Positions 7,702 to 17,067 of a DNA stretch of 64,000 nucleotides are shown here, one piece after another. The first letter of the stretch is position 1, and the number at the start of each line of letters is the position of its first letter. The notes under the pieces were generated by a model. That model did not search any database, was not told where the DNA came from, and saw only the letters and a program-made list of their open reading frames with translations. Origin of the DNA: Pyramidobacter sp. C12-8 (GTDB lineage: Bacteria > Synergistota > Synergistia > Synergistales > Dethiosulfovibrionaceae); contig NZ_MUHX01000012.1 of the NCBI RefSeq assembly GCF_002007215.1, positions 1-64,000 of the forward strand, written 5' to 3'. A program made the position numbers and the translations under genes.

Positions 7702-10026
7702 TTGTGGCAATTTTTTACGGAACGAAGCAAACGCGTGATCCAGATCGCGCATCGTGAGGCACTGCGCCTTGGACACGCATTTATCGGCACGGAACATCTG
7801 ATGATCGGCCTGATCGCCGAAGAGTCGTCGGTGGCGGCGCTGGCCCTGAAAGATGCGGGACTGGCCGCCGAGGACGTGGCGCGCGAGATCCTCGCGCTGA
7901 GGCCGCCGGCGGCGCCGTACGCGCAGCCCGTCGACCTGCCGCTGTCGGATCGGGCCCGCGGGGTGCTGAACGCGGCGATCCATCTGGCCCGCGAACTTCA
8001 TTCGAGTTACGTCGGCACCGAACATCTGTTGCTCGGCGTGTTGTCCGCGCCGGAGTGCACAGCCTGTCATGCGCTGGCGGAACTGGGGCTTGACACGGAA
8101 AATCTGCGCGTCGGCCTGAAAAAACAGCTGGTCGCGCAGTCCAGCCGCCAGGAAGCGGCCGATGAAGAAAAGAATGCCGCCGGCCGTCCGGCGGCGGACG
8201 CCAAGACGCCGACGCTGGACAAGTACTGCGTCGACCTGACGGCCAAGGCCGCCAAAGGCGAACTGGATCCGCTGATCGGCCGCGAGCAGGAGACGCACCG
8301 CATGATGCAGATCCTCTGCCGCCGCCGCAAGAACAATCCCGTGCTGGTCGGCGATCCTGGCGTGGGCAAGACGGCGATCGTGGAAGGACTGGCCTACAGA
8401 ATCCAAAAAGGCGCCGTACCCTCGCTGCTCAAGGGCAAGCGCGTCGTGGAACTGACCATGGGGACGATCGTGGCCGGCACCAAGTACCGCGGCGAGTTCG
8501 AGGACCGCATGAAGAAGATCGTCGACGAGCTGACCGCCGCCAAAAACGTGATCCTTTTCATCGACGAGCTGCACACCGTCGTCGGCGCGGGGAGCGCCGA
8601 AGGCTCGCTGGACGCGGCCAACATCCTCAAGCCCAGCCTGGCCCGCGGCGAGTTTCAGGTCATCGGCGCGACGACGCGCGACGAGTACACGAAGAACATC
8701 GAAAAAGACGCGGCGCTGGAACGGCGTTTCCAGCCCGTGGCGGTCGGCGAGCCCGATCAGGATGCGGCGCTGGCGATCCTGCAGGGATTGAAGGAAAGCT
8801 ACGAGAAACATCACAGCGTACACTACACCGAAGGCGCGCTGGAAGCCGCCGTGCGCCTGTCCAGCCGCTATCTGTCCGACCGCAGCCTGCCCGACAAGGC
8901 TATCGACCTGATCGACGAAGCGGGCGCGAAAGTGCGCCTTGACCTCGACGAACAGCAGATCCCCGAAGGGCTGACCGTCGACGAGGAGGAGATCGCCGGC
9001 GTGCTCTCCGAGTGGAGTGGCATCCCCGTCAAGACCCTGACCGAACACGAAGCCCAGCGTCTGTTGCGCCTCGAATCGGAGATCCACCAGCGCCTGGTCG
9101 GTCAGGACGAAGCGGTGAGCGCGCTCTGCCGCGCCGTGCGCCGTTCGCGCAGCGGCCTGAAAGACCCGCGCCGTCCCGTGGGCAGCTTTTTGTTCCTCGG
9201 CCCCAGCGGCGTCGGCAAGACCGAACTGGCCCGCTGCCTGGCGCGCGCGCTGTTCGGCAGCGAAAAAGCGCTGCTGGCCTTCGACATGAGCGAGTACATG
9301 GAGCGCCACGAGGCCGCCAAGCTGATCGGCGCGCCGCCCGGCTACGTGGGCTACGACGAGGAAGGCCGCCTCACCGAGGCCGTGCGCCGTCATCCCTGGT
9401 CGGTCGTGCTGTTCGACGAGATCGAAAAGGCCAATCCCGACGTGTTCAACCTGCTGCTGCAGATCCTCGAAGAGGGACGGCTCACCGACGCCCACGGACG
9501 CACGGTCGACTTCAAGAACACCGTCATCATCATGACCAGCAACCTCGGCGTGCGCGAAACGGCGAAAGCGGGGTTCGGCTTTTCCGCCTCCGCGGAAGCG
9601 GAAAAGAAGAAACAGTCGGAGGCGCTGCTCGGCGCCGTGAAGGAGTTCTTCCGTCCCGAATTCCTCAACCGGCTCGACGCGCAGCTCGTCTTCCATCCGC
9701 TCAGCGCCGAAGAGATGGCGCGCGTGTTCGACATCATGATGTTCGACTTGCGCTCGCGCCTCGGCGAGCACGGCATCATCCTCTCCATGGCGAAGGACGT
9801 GCGGGAGTTCCTGCTCCGGGCTGCGGCGGCTCAGAATCAGGGGGCTCGGCCGCTGCGCCGCCTGATCCAGACGAAGATCGAAGACCCGCTCTCCGATCTG
9901 ATCCTGTCCGGCGAGGTGCCCGACGGCTCCACGGTGGACTGCGTTCTTGACGGCGACGCGCTCGCGTTCAGCGCGCGCCCGCCGCGCCGCCGCGCCAAAC
10001 GGGAGTTGGCTGCAGTTTCCGAGTAA
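7702..10026 (+). CDS. clpC: ClpC-type AAA+ unfoldase lacking the middle domain
   Basis: A 774-residue Clp/Hsp100 ATPase. Residues 1-145 are the double Clp_N repeat. AAA-1 has Walker A GDPGVGKT near residue 216 and AAA-2 has GPSGVGKT near 500, with DEIEKA as Walker B. Between KVRL near 413 and LTVDEEEI near 430 only about fifteen residues occur, where ClpC normally has about 65 forming the M-domain hairpin. The ClpP-contact loop appears as GFGF in the AAA-2 domain (VGF or LGF is usual). It should feed substrates to ClpP, but without the M domain the MecA/McsB-type control cannot work in the usual way. The start is TTG at 7702 behind AAGGAGGGG. It ends in a terminator at 10034. Confidence 0.93.
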   Translation: MWQFFTERSKRVIQIAHREALRLGHAFIGTEHLMIGLIAEESSVAALALKDAGLAAEDVAREILALRPPAAPYAQPVDLPLSDRARGVLNAAIHLARELHSSYVGTEHLLLGVLSAPECTACHALAELGLDTENLRVGLKKQLVAQSSRQEAADEEKNAAGRPAADAKTPTLDKYCVDLTAKAAKGELDPLIGREQETHRMMQILCRRRKNNPVLVGDPGVGKTAIVEGLAYRIQKGAVPSLLKGKRVVELTMGTIVAGTKYRGEFEDRMKKIVDELTAAKNVILFIDELHTVVGAGSAEGSLDAANILKPSLARGEFQVIGATTRDEYTKNIEKDAALERRFQPVAVGEPDQDAALAILQGLKESYEKHHSVHYTEGALEAAVRLSSRYLSDRSLPDKAIDLIDEAGAKVRLDLDEQQIPEGLTVDEEEIAGVLSEWSGIPVKTLTEHEAQRLLRLESEIHQRLVGQDEAVSALCRAVRRSRSGLKDPRRPVGSFLFLGPSGVGKTELARCLARALFGSEKALLAFDMSEYMERHEAAKLIGAPPGYVGYDEEGRLTEAVRRHPWSVVLFDEIEKANPDVFNLLLQILEEGRLTDAHGRTVDFKNTVIIMTSNLGVRETAKAGFGFSASAEAEKKKQSEALLGAVKEFFRPEFLNRLDAQLVFHPLSAEEMARVFDIMMFDLRSRLGEHGIILSMAKDVREFLLRAAAAQNQGARPLRRLIQTKIEDPLSDLILSGEVPDGSTVDCVLDGDALAFSARPPRRRAKRELAAVSE

Positions 10027-10033
10027 ACGAAAA

Positions 10034-10060
10034 CCGCCGAAAAACTTCGGCGGCTTTCTT
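10034..10060 (+). terminator. Terminator of the ctsR-clpC operon
   Basis: CCGCCGAA pairs with TTCGGCGG across a short A-rich loop and is followed by CTTTCTT, eight bases after the clpC stop. Confidence 0.85.
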
Positions 10061-10100
10061 GTAAAAATTCAAAGCCGTCCGGCAGCAACGGCGAAGGAAG

Positions 10101-10772
10101 GTGGAGCCTATCGAGTTGAAAGACTGTTTCCCGTTCTGGGAGCGGCTGACGGCGAGCGAGCGCACGGAGCTGGAAGCGGCGGCGCTCGTCCGCGGCGTCG
10201 AGGCCGGCGTGCCGCTCCATACCGGTTCGGCGGACTGCGACGGCCTGATCACCGTCATGGACGGGCAGATCCGCGCTTTTATCCTCTCGCCCGAAGGGCG
10301 CGAGCTGACGCTGCACCGCCTTGTTCCCGGCGACATCTGCCTGTTTTCGGCCACCTGCGCCGTGCCGGGACTTCGTTTCGACGTCAGCGTCGAGGCGGAA
10401 AAAAACTCGCGGCTGTGGGTGATCCCGCCGGCGGCATGCAAGCGTCTGGTGGCGCGTTCGCTGGTCTTCGCAAATTTCATCGGCGAGGTCGCGGCTTCCC
10501 ATCTGTCCGATATCCTCTGGCTGGTCGAACAGGTGTTGTGGAAAAGTTTCGACGCCCGTCTGGCGGAATTTTTGCTGAAGGAGAGCGAGCTGGAAGGGAC
10601 GGGGAAGCTGAAGATCACTCACGAGAAGATCGCCGCCCACCTGGGCACGGCCCGCGAGGTGGTGACGAGGATGCTGCGCTACTTCCAGGACGAAGGCATG
10701 GCGCGGCTTTCCCGCGGCTGCATCGAACTGGTTGCGCCGAACAAACTGGCGCAGCTGACGGCAAAAAAGTGA
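10101..10772 (+). CDS. Crp/Fnr-family transcriptional regulator
   Basis: A regulator of up to 223 residues with a cyclic-nucleotide-binding-like sensor domain (residues 10-125) and a Crp-type helix-turn-helix near residues 170-200 (ITHEKIAAHLGTAREVVTRM). No N-terminal cysteine cluster as in FNR is seen, only isolated cysteines (LKDCFPF, SADCDG, GDICLFSATC), so the signal is unknown; oxygen or redox sensing by single cysteines is possible. The start is uncertain: GTG at 10101 has AAGGAAG directly against it, while TTG at 10116 has GGAG nine bases upstream and is equally likely. It is monocistronic, ends in a very strong hairpin, and is convergent with thioredoxin. Confidence 0.88.
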   Translation: MEPIELKDCFPFWERLTASERTELEAAALVRGVEAGVPLHTGSADCDGLITVMDGQIRAFILSPEGRELTLHRLVPGDICLFSATCAVPGLRFDVSVEAEKNSRLWVIPPAACKRLVARSLVFANFIGEVAASHLSDILWLVEQVLWKSFDARLAEFLLKESELEGTGKLKITHEKIAAHLGTAREVVTRMLRYFQDEGMARLSRGCIELVAPNKLAQLTAKK

Positions 10773-10786
10773 ATCGGAACATTGCA

Positions 10787-10830
10787 GAGCGCAAGCGCCC
10801 GGCGGACTGGTCCGCCGGGCGCTTGCGCTC
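10787..10830. terminator. Bidirectional terminator, 21-bp perfect stem
   Basis: A perfect inverted repeat with 21-base arms (10787-10807 and 10810-10830) and a two-base centre lies between the convergent Crp/Fnr and thioredoxin genes. A TTTT follows on the plus strand. It should end transcripts from both sides. Confidence 0.85.
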
Positions 10831-10857
10831 GTTTTCGGGGCATGTTTCTCGCGCCGC

Positions 10858-11166
10858 TTATTTGAGCAGGGCGAGCACGTTTTCCCTCGACTGCACGCCG
10901 ACGGTGCGGCCGGCGGGAGCGCCGTTTTTGAACAAGATCAGCGTGGGGATGCTCATGATACGGAGCGAAGTCGCCAGCTCGGGCTGTTCGTCGACGTTGA
11001 CCTTGCCGACTTTGAAGCCCGAGGCTTCGGCGGCGATCTCGTCGAGGACGGGCGAAAAGGCGCGGCAGGGCGCGCACCACGGCGCCCAGAAATCGACCAG
11101 CACCGGTTCGCTGCTTTGAAGGACTTCACTCTGAAAATTTTCACTGGTAAGGACAATCGGCGTCAT
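10858..11166 (-). CDS. trxA: Thioredoxin with a WCAPC active site
   Basis: A 102-residue thioredoxin, a cytoplasmic dithiol reductant. The fold is complete: FWAPWCAPCR at residues 24-33 is the redox site and IPTLILFKNG holds the cis-proline. The site is Cys-Ala-Pro-Cys instead of the usual Cys-Gly-Pro-Cys, which should shift the redox potential. The start at 11166 follows CAGGAGG at nine bases; the longer open frame upstream is an artefact. A promoter lies at 11237-11265 on the same strand, and a GC-rich hairpin sits at the start of the predicted mRNA. No reductase gene is adjacent. Confidence 0.93.
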   Translation of the reverse strand: MTPIVLTSENFQSEVLQSSEPVLVDFWAPWCAPCRAFSPVLDEIAAEASGFKVGKVNVDEQPELATSLRIMSIPTLILFKNGAPAGRTVGVQSRENVLALLK

Positions 11167-11198
11167 TTCTTTGTTTCCTCCTGTAAATCGCTGAAGTT

Positions 11199-11224
11199 GC
11201 CCGGCTGCGAGCCGGGCTTTTTTT
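11199..11224. other. GC-rich hairpin with T-tract in the trxA leader
   Basis: GCCCGGCT at 11199-11206 pairs with AGCCGGGC at 11210-11217 and is followed on the plus strand by seven T. By form it is a plus-strand terminator, yet no plus-strand gene ends here. On the minus strand it lies between the trxA promoter and SD, so it would form at the 5' end of the trxA transcript. Confidence 0.7.
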
Positions 11225-11236
11225 ATCGCTGAATTA

Positions 11237-11265
11237 AGTATAAAGGGAAGGCCCCGTTTTGTCAG
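11237..11265 (-). promoter_or_regulatory. Promoter of trxA
   Basis: On the minus strand CTGACA (11265-11260) and TATACT (11242-11237) are spaced 17 bases and lie about 70 bases upstream of the trxA ATG. Confidence 0.65.
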
Positions 11266-11413
11266 TGATAAAGTTACGAAGCGGCGTGATTTTGGCGCGC
11301 TGAAATCGCACCGCTTTCGGGGAACGTCGGGCGCCGGTTTTTCGTGGTACAATAAGCCACACGCTTCGGGATCGAAATGAAATACAATCGTTTCAACAGA
11401 GGGGGGCGTTTCG

Positions 11414-12532
11414 ATGGATCGCAGCGAGCTGAAAAAATGTCGCCGCGTGGTAGTCAAGGTCGGCACGAGCACCATCACGCACAGTAACGGGAAAATCAAT
11501 ATCCAGCGCATGGACAGGCTTTGCCGCGCTTTGGCCGACCTTCACAACCGCGGTACCGACGTGCTGCTCGTTTCGTCAGGAGCGGTCGGCGCCGGCATGG
11601 GACGCCTCGGTTACGCGGAAAAGCCTTCCAGCCTGCCGGTCAAGCAAGCGTTGGCGGCGGTGGGGCAGGGGCTGTTGATGCAGATGTACGAAAAACTTTT
11701 CTCCGAGTACGGCTGCACGACCGCGCAGATCCTGCTGACTCGCGTCGGCTTCAACGACCGCTCGCGCTATCTCAATCTGTGCAACACCATGCACGCTCTC
11801 GCCGACATGAACGTGATTCCCGTGATCAACGAGAACGACACGATCGCCGTGGACGAACTCAAATTCGGCGACAACGACACGCTGTCGGCCCTGGTCGCCT
11901 GCGCCGCCGGCGCCGATCTGCTGGTCATCCTTTCCGACATCGACGGGCTCTACGATGCCGATCCTCGCGTTCACAAAGATGCCAGGCTGATCCACGAGGT
12001 GCGCACCGTTTCGCAGAGCATCCGCGACAACTCGGGCAGCAAGGGCAGCAGCATGTCCTCCGGCGGCATGTACACCAAGATCACGGCCGCCGACATGGTG
12101 CTGCCGGCGGGCATCCCGCTGGTGATCGCTTCCGGCGCGGCGGAGAACGTGCTGCACCGTATCCTCGACGGCGAAGTGCTGGGCACGCTGTTCATCCCGC
12201 CGATGGAGCACCGTCACGCGCGTAAGCAGTGGATCGCGGCCAACCGTCCCTTCGAGTCGGTGACGATCGACGCGGGAGCCGTTAAAGCGCTGACGGAACA
12301 GGGCGGCAGCCTGCTGGCCAAGGGCATCACGGCCGTCAACGGCGAATTCGAGGCCGGCCGTCTGTTGGCGGTGTTGGCTCCGGACGGGGAGGAGATCGCC
12401 CGCGGCCTGACGAATTTCAATTCACGGGATCTGAAAAAGATCATGGGGCACCGCAGCGATGAATTCGAAACGCTGCTGGGCGCGAAGGATTTCGACGAGG
12501 CTATTCACCGCGATAATCTGACGGTGCTTTAG
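11414..12532 (+). CDS. proB: Glutamate 5-kinase ProB
   Basis: A 372-residue enzyme making glutamyl 5-phosphate from glutamate and ATP, the first step of proline synthesis and the usual target of proline feedback. Residues 1-260 form the amino-acid kinase domain, with VVVKVGTSTI at the N-terminus, SSGAVGAG near residue 55 and NENDTIAVDELKFGDND near 135. Residues 275-360 are a C-terminal PUA domain, as in E. coli ProB. GGGGGG lies just upstream of the ATG. proA follows after 30 bases, so the two form an operon, with a MATE exporter immediately behind. Confidence 0.97.
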   Translation: MDRSELKKCRRVVVKVGTSTITHSNGKINIQRMDRLCRALADLHNRGTDVLLVSSGAVGAGMGRLGYAEKPSSLPVKQALAAVGQGLLMQMYEKLFSEYGCTTAQILLTRVGFNDRSRYLNLCNTMHALADMNVIPVINENDTIAVDELKFGDNDTLSALVACAAGADLLVILSDIDGLYDADPRVHKDARLIHEVRTVSQSIRDNSGSKGSSMSSGGMYTKITAADMVLPAGIPLVIASGAAENVLHRILDGEVLGTLFIPPMEHRHARKQWIAANRPFESVTIDAGAVKALTEQGGSLLAKGITAVNGEFEAGRLLAVLAPDGEEIARGLTNFNSRDLKKIMGHRSDEFETLLGAKDFDEAIHRDNLTVL

Positions 12533-12562
12533 ACCTCGATGTCTGAGGGATGGGGGATAATC

Positions 12563-13816
12563 ATGGACGCATCGTTGATTTTGCATGAAATGGGAAAGAA
12601 GGCCCGCGCTTCCGCGGCCGTGCTGGCACAGGCCAGTTCGGCGAAGAAAAACGAAGCGCTGCGGGCCATGGCGACGGCGCTGCGCGCCCATAAGGACGAC
12701 ATCCTGGAGGCCAACGGGCGCGACATGCGCGGCGGAGAAGAAAACGGCCTCGGCCAGGCGATGCTGGAGCGGCTGAAACTCACGGAGCAGCGCGTAGAAG
12801 ACATGGCGGTCGGCATCGAGGAAGTGGCGGCGTTGCCCGATCCGATCGGTCAGACGGTGCGCGGTTATGTCAATTCCGACGGGCTGAAGATTGCGCAAGT
12901 GCGCGTGCCGCTCGGCGTGATCGGCGTCATTTACGAGTCGCGTCCCAACGTGACCGCCGATACGGCAGCGCTCTGCCTCAAGTCGGGCAATGCGGTGATT
13001 TTGCGCGGCGGGAGCGAAGCCATGGATTCCAGCCGTGTGATCGTCAGCGCGTTGATCGAGGCCGTTTCCTCCGCGGGGCTGCCCGAAAGCTGCATCCAGC
13101 TGCTCGACGTGCCCGGCCACGAGGCGACGACGGCGCTGATGCAGCTGGACGATCTGGACGTGCTGATCCCGCGCGGCGGCCGCGGTCTGAAAAAAGCCGT
13201 GCGCGAGCACTGTTCCGTGCCCTGCATCATGACGGGCGACGGCGTGTGCCACACGTATATCGCCGCTTCCGCCGATCCGCAGATGTGCGTGCCGATCGTC
13301 ATCAACGCCAAGACGCAGCGGCCTTCGGCGTGCAACGCCATGGAGACGCTGCTGATCCACAAAGACGCGGCGCCGACGGTTCTGCCGGCCGTGGCCAACG
13401 CGCTGGTGGCTCACGGCGTGGAACTGCGCGGCGACGCCGCAGCCCGTGAGATCTTTGCGGATATGGAGCCGGCCGCCGACGAGGACTGGGCGACGGAGTA
13501 CCTCGATCTGATCCTCTCGGTCAAGATCGTGAATTCGCTCGACGAAGCGCTGGCGCATATCGCTCGCTGGGGCACGGGGCATTCCGAGAGCATCCTTACG
13601 ACCGATTACGCCGAGGCGGAAAAGTTTCTCGATCGCGTCGATGCGGCGGCGGTCTACGTGAACGCTTCAACGCGCTTTACCGACGGCGGCGTCTTCGGCC
13701 TGGGCGCGGAAATCGGCATCAGCACGCAGAAGCTGCACGCCCGCGGCCCCATGGGCATCGAGCAGCTGACCAGCACGAAGTACAAGATCCGCGGCAGCGG
13801 CCAGGTCCGGCGCTGA
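12563..13816 (+). CDS. proA: Gamma-glutamyl phosphate reductase ProA
   Basis: A 417-residue NADPH-dependent enzyme that reduces glutamyl 5-phosphate to glutamate semialdehyde, the second step of proline synthesis. The catalytic cysteine lies in QRPSACNAMETLL near residue 258, and the nucleotide-binding region includes YESRPNVTADTAALCLKSGN near 120. The length equals the normal family length when translation starts at 12563, which has GGGGGA seven bases upstream; the open frame extends a little further but has no better site. It follows proB and is three bases from the next start. Confidence 0.97.
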   Translation: MDASLILHEMGKKARASAAVLAQASSAKKNEALRAMATALRAHKDDILEANGRDMRGGEENGLGQAMLERLKLTEQRVEDMAVGIEEVAALPDPIGQTVRGYVNSDGLKIAQVRVPLGVIGVIYESRPNVTADTAALCLKSGNAVILRGGSEAMDSSRVIVSALIEAVSSAGLPESCIQLLDVPGHEATTALMQLDDLDVLIPRGGRGLKKAVREHCSVPCIMTGDGVCHTYIAASADPQMCVPIVINAKTQRPSACNAMETLLIHKDAAPTVLPAVANALVAHGVELRGDAAAREIFADMEPAADEDWATEYLDLILSVKIVNSLDEALAHIARWGTGHSESILTTDYAEAEKFLDRVDAAAVYVNASTRFTDGGVFGLGAEIGISTQKLHARGPMGIEQLTSTKYKIRGSGQVRR

Positions 13817-13819
13817 ACG

Positions 13820-15205
13820 ATGAGTCCCTGCGGGGGCGGCCGGATGGAAGGCGCGGAGCCAAAGAATCGGATGCTCTCGGGCGGCGTTTTCCGGCCTGTT
13901 TTTCTCTTTGCGCTGCCCATCATGGTGGGGAATTTTTTTCTCCAGTTGTACATCACGGTCGACGCGGTCATCGTCGGCCGTTTTCTCGGCAGCCATTCGC
14001 TGGCGGCGGTCAGCGTGGCCACGCCGATTCTGTTTATCGTCGTGTTCTTCCTGGCCGGCGGGTGCACCGGCGTTTCCGTGCTGATCGCTCAGATCTACGG
14101 CTCCGGCGATACGGAAAAACTCAAAAGAGCCATGTCCACGGCGCTGATCTTCGGCGCGCTGTTCACGCTCGGGCTGACGGCGCTGTGTCTGTACGGCGCG
14201 CGCGGCGTTCTGATGTGGACGAAAGCGCCGGCGGAACTGCACGACGAGACGATGGCCTATCTGAACATCGTCTTCGCCGGCCTGATCTTCTCGTTTTTGT
14301 ACAATTACTACGCCTCGGTGCTGCGCGGCATCGGCAACTCGAAGATCCCGTTCGTCTTTCAGGCGGCGGCGTCGGCGCTGCACATCGCCATGAATCTGCT
14401 CTTCGTCGGCGCGCTGGGGCTGGGCGTGCGCGGTTCGGCGCTGGCCACCGTGCTGTCGCAGATGTTTTCCTCGGCCGCCTGCATTTATTATGTTTATCGT
14501 TACGAACCGTTGCTGGCGCTTCGTCGCGGCGACTGTGCCGTCGACCGCGCGGCGTTGGGGCAGACGATCAGCTACAGCTGGGCGTCGGCGCTGCAGTCCA
14601 TTATCGTCTACGTGGGGCGTTTCCTCACGCAGGGCTGCGTCAATCCGATGGGAGCCGACGTGGTGGCTGGCTACAACGCGGCGACGCGCATCGAGGCGAT
14701 CGTGGTCATGCCCTACGAGGGCATTTCCACGGCCGAGTCGACGTTCATCGCTCAGAACGTGGGGGCGGGGCACGCGGAACGCGTGCGGGCCGGATTCCGA
14801 GCGGGGCTTGCGATGAATCTGGCGTACGTGACCGTGGCCTGCACGCTCCTGTTTCTGAACGCCGCGGCGATCATGGGGATTTTCGTGCCCGGCGGTTCCA
14901 ACCCGGTGATTGTCCAGGCAGGCAGCCTTTATCTGAGGCCTCAGGCGGTTTACCTCGCCCTCAGCGCCGTCGACGTGGTGATGCAGAGTTTCTTTCGCGG
15001 GCTGGGCGAATTTCGCATCGTGATGATCGTCTCGCTGCTGCAGATCGTCGTACGCGTGATTCTCTCGTTCTGGCTGGTGCCGTCGCTGGGCATCTCGGCC
15101 ATCGCCCATGCCACGGCGGCCGGCTGGCTGCTGATTTTCTTCGTGCTCAGCGCCCTCTCGTACCACCGGTTGCGGCAGATCGACGGGCGGCTCCAGCGTG
15201 CCTGA
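13820..15205 (+). CDS. MATE-family efflux transporter
   Basis: A 461-residue protein with the twelve hydrophobic segments of the MATE family and motifs such as LYITVDAVIVGRFLG near residue 42 and GYNAATRIEAI near 280. It is in the second of two MATE types in this window (the other is at 771). Its ATG is three bases after the proA stop, so it is probably cotranscribed with proBA. An alternative ATG at 13844 would remove eight residues. Whether it exports a product of proline or glutamate metabolism is a guess from position only. No terminator is obvious after it. Confidence 0.9.
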   Translation: MSPCGGGRMEGAEPKNRMLSGGVFRPVFLFALPIMVGNFFLQLYITVDAVIVGRFLGSHSLAAVSVATPILFIVVFFLAGGCTGVSVLIAQIYGSGDTEKLKRAMSTALIFGALFTLGLTALCLYGARGVLMWTKAPAELHDETMAYLNIVFAGLIFSFLYNYYASVLRGIGNSKIPFVFQAAASALHIAMNLLFVGALGLGVRGSALATVLSQMFSSAACIYYVYRYEPLLALRRGDCAVDRAALGQTISYSWASALQSIIVYVGRFLTQGCVNPMGADVVAGYNAATRIEAIVVMPYEGISTAESTFIAQNVGAGHAERVRAGFRAGLAMNLAYVTVACTLLFLNAAAIMGIFVPGGSNPVIVQAGSLYLRPQAVYLALSAVDVVMQSFFRGLGEFRIVMIVSLLQIVVRVILSFWLVPSLGISAIAHATAAGWLLIFFVLSALSYHRLRQIDGRLQRA

Positions 15206-15302
15206 AAAGCGCGTCCCCTCGCTCGGTGCGGAGCAAAGGGAACTTTGGCGTCGGCCCGTCTCGTTTTTTTCGGTGGACTTTAGGATATTGTGCAAATCGT
15301 CA

Positions 15303-15331
15303 TTGACATCAGCGCAGATTTCCTGTATGAA
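15303..15331 (+). promoter_or_regulatory. Promoter of the 383-residue exported protein gene
   Basis: A consensus TTGACA at 15303-15308 and TATGAA at 15326-15331 are spaced 17 bases and lie 54 bases upstream of the ATG. Confidence 0.75.
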
Positions 15332-15384
15332 AAGGGCGCGATACACAAGATCACCCGTGGGAATCCAAGGAGGGTACGGAAGGG

Positions 15385-16536
15385 ATGAAAGCTTTCAAGG
15401 GCGCGCTGTGGATGACCGTGCTGCTGTGGATGGCCGGCGCGGTCATGGCGGAGCAATCTTGCGCCGCGCTGCCGGAGACGGTGATGTCGGAATGGGAAAA
15501 TCTGACGGGGACTCTTGACGAGGCTACGACCCTGCGCGAGAAGCAAAAACGTTTGCCGGAAAGTTCCTGGCTGGGCGCCGACCAGCAGAAGACGGGCGCC
15601 AAGATTGCCAAGCTGCTGCGCCGGGCTCAGGGGATTCTGCTGTCCTCGGAGACGCTCAAGTTGGTGGACCGTTCCGAGGAGATCAAAGAGCGTCTGCCCC
15701 GGCTGTATCGGAGGATCGAGGAATACAAGAACAAGCGTATCGGGGCGCCGCAGAAGTCCTACAATCCGTTTGTGAAGACGGTGAAGGACTGCGATGAAAC
15801 GATCGCCGAGGCCGAGAAGGACGTCAAACGTCTGCGCGACGAGCTGGCGCAGATCCGCGACGCAATCGCGGCGGAGCTGCGCGGCTGGGGACTGAAGCTG
15901 ACCGACGCGCAGGCCGACGTGCTGTTCTCGTCGGTGGTCGGCGACAGCCTGCTGCGCAACGCCGTGATCTTCGAGAACGTCAAGGGCGTCACGGCGCAGC
16001 TGACGCAGCTTATGGCGCAGAACAAAGACGACACGTCCATCGCCCGCAAATATTATGGCATGTACGTGACGCTGATCGACGTGCTGCTGGACACGCAGTA
16101 CGGGTTCGTGAACAAGATCGACGGCGAATGGCGGCCGCAGGTGAAGAAGATTTCCGAAGGCGCCGCCGCCAGCCTGAAGGAAGCCCGTGCGGCGCTGGAC
16201 CGCAGCGATTTCTCGGCGGATCAGAAGGCGATCTTCCGCAGCAACGCCGCCTCCAACGAGATGACGGTGAAAGCGGCCGAACAATATTTGAAACTGCTGG
16301 ACAACCAGAAGACAAGCGTGCAGAACTGCATCCGCAGCATCGAACGCGACCGCGAGGTGGCGGCCAACACCTACGCGACGGTGCAGCACATCAGCGACAT
16401 GAACGCGGTGATCCAGTCGGGCATGCAGCTGTTCGACATGCTGGCGGCGATGCAGCTGCCGGAGATCCAAGCTTTCGACAGTTCGGGCGTGCGCCGCGAG
16501 TTCGACGAGATCACGCGCCGCCTGCAGCAAAAATAG
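15385..16536 (+). CDS. Exported helical protein of unknown function
   Basis: I do not recognise a family. The protein has 383 residues. A signal peptide is clear (residues 1-22, ending AGAVMA). The rest is almost wholly alpha-helical and charged, with heptad-like stretches near residues 140-180 and 270-350, so long helical bundles or coiled coils are likely. It should lie in the periplasm. Two cysteines occur in the mature N-terminal half (SCAAL, KDCDE) and one near residue 313. A good SD (AAGGAGG) and promoter are present and a bidirectional terminator follows, so it is monocistronic. It faces two further uncharacterised helical proteins across that terminator, one of them membrane-anchored, which could be partners. 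Confidence 0.85.
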   Translation: MKAFKGALWMTVLLWMAGAVMAEQSCAALPETVMSEWENLTGTLDEATTLREKQKRLPESSWLGADQQKTGAKIAKLLRRAQGILLSSETLKLVDRSEEIKERLPRLYRRIEEYKNKRIGAPQKSYNPFVKTVKDCDETIAEAEKDVKRLRDELAQIRDAIAAELRGWGLKLTDAQADVLFSSVVGDSLLRNAVIFENVKGVTAQLTQLMAQNKDDTSIARKYYGMYVTLIDVLLDTQYGFVNKIDGEWRPQVKKISEGAAASLKEARAALDRSDFSADQKAIFRSNAASNEMTVKAAEQYLKLLDNQKTSVQNCIRSIERDREVAANTYATVQHISDMNAVIQSGMQLFDMLAAMQLPEIQAFDSSGVRREFDEITRRLQQK

Positions 16537-16546
16537 CTTCGCAGAG

Positions 16547-16589
16547 AAAACGGGACCGGACTCCCCTGATGGGAAGCCGGCCCCGTTTT
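16547..16589. terminator. Bidirectional terminator
   Basis: AAAACGGG and CCGG pair with CCGG and CCCCGTTTT across a CTGAT loop, with a few mismatches inside the stem. It separates two convergent genes and has T or A runs at both ends. Confidence 0.8.
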
Positions 16590-16597
16590 GTGTGCGG

Positions 16598-17065
16598 TCA
16601 TTGTTTTTCGGCGATCTTTTTCCAACGCTGGTTCAGCTCGTTGCCGATCGCGAGATAATCGGTCTCTTTCTGCTGAAGCTCTTCGAGGTCCTTTTTGTAG
16701 CGCTCTTTCCAATAACGGGAACGTTTGTCCGCTTGGGCGGCGTTCATGGAACCGCAGAGGTCGATGAAGAAGGTCATGGCGGTCTGCAAACTGCGCAGGT
16801 AGGGGCGCATGGTCATGAAGAACTCGTGCAGCGGATCTCCGGCCTCGAGTTTGAGCTCGCGCACTTCGTCAAGCATGGACTGCGCCTCGGTCCTCAGCGC
16901 GCCGGCTTTCGCCGCCGCCATGGCGGGATCGACGCGCTTCAACCCCAGCGCTTTCAGAAACGAGAACTTGAAGATGCTGTTCTGCGCCTCGATGTAGCCG
17001 CGCACCACAGCGTTTACCCGCTGTCCGAAGAGGGCGGCGTTTTCTTTTGTCAACGCGAAGGGCAC
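16598..17065 (-). CDS. Small helical protein of unknown function
   Basis: A 155-residue soluble protein with no signal peptide and no family that I recognise. It is predicted to be all-helical, with a basic, coiled-coil-like C-terminus (residues 115-155, rich in Lys, Glu and Gln). Translation begins with GTG at 17065, only two bases after the TAG of the upstream gene, so the two are translationally coupled and probably act together. The upstream neighbour is a membrane-anchored helical protein of similar size. The whole minus-strand group may be one transcript starting before xthA. It has no close relation to the convergent 383-residue protein that I can see. Confidence 0.75.
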   Translation of the reverse strand: MPFALTKENAALFGQRVNAVVRGYIEAQNSIFKFSFLKALGLKRVDPAMAAAKAGALRTEAQSMLDEVRELKLEAGDPLHEFFMTMRPYLRSLQTAMTFFIDLCGSMNAAQADKRSRYWKERYKKDLEELQQKETDYLAIGNELNQRWKKIAEKQ

Positions 17066-17067
17066 GG

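Noticed and set aside
7627-9771. A 714-codon open frame antisense to clpC
   Set aside because: It is a mirror of a high-GC coding frame, rich in Arg, His, Gln and Gly, with no domain and no SD. The same holds for long antisense frames over the MATE, cca, metK and PriA genes.
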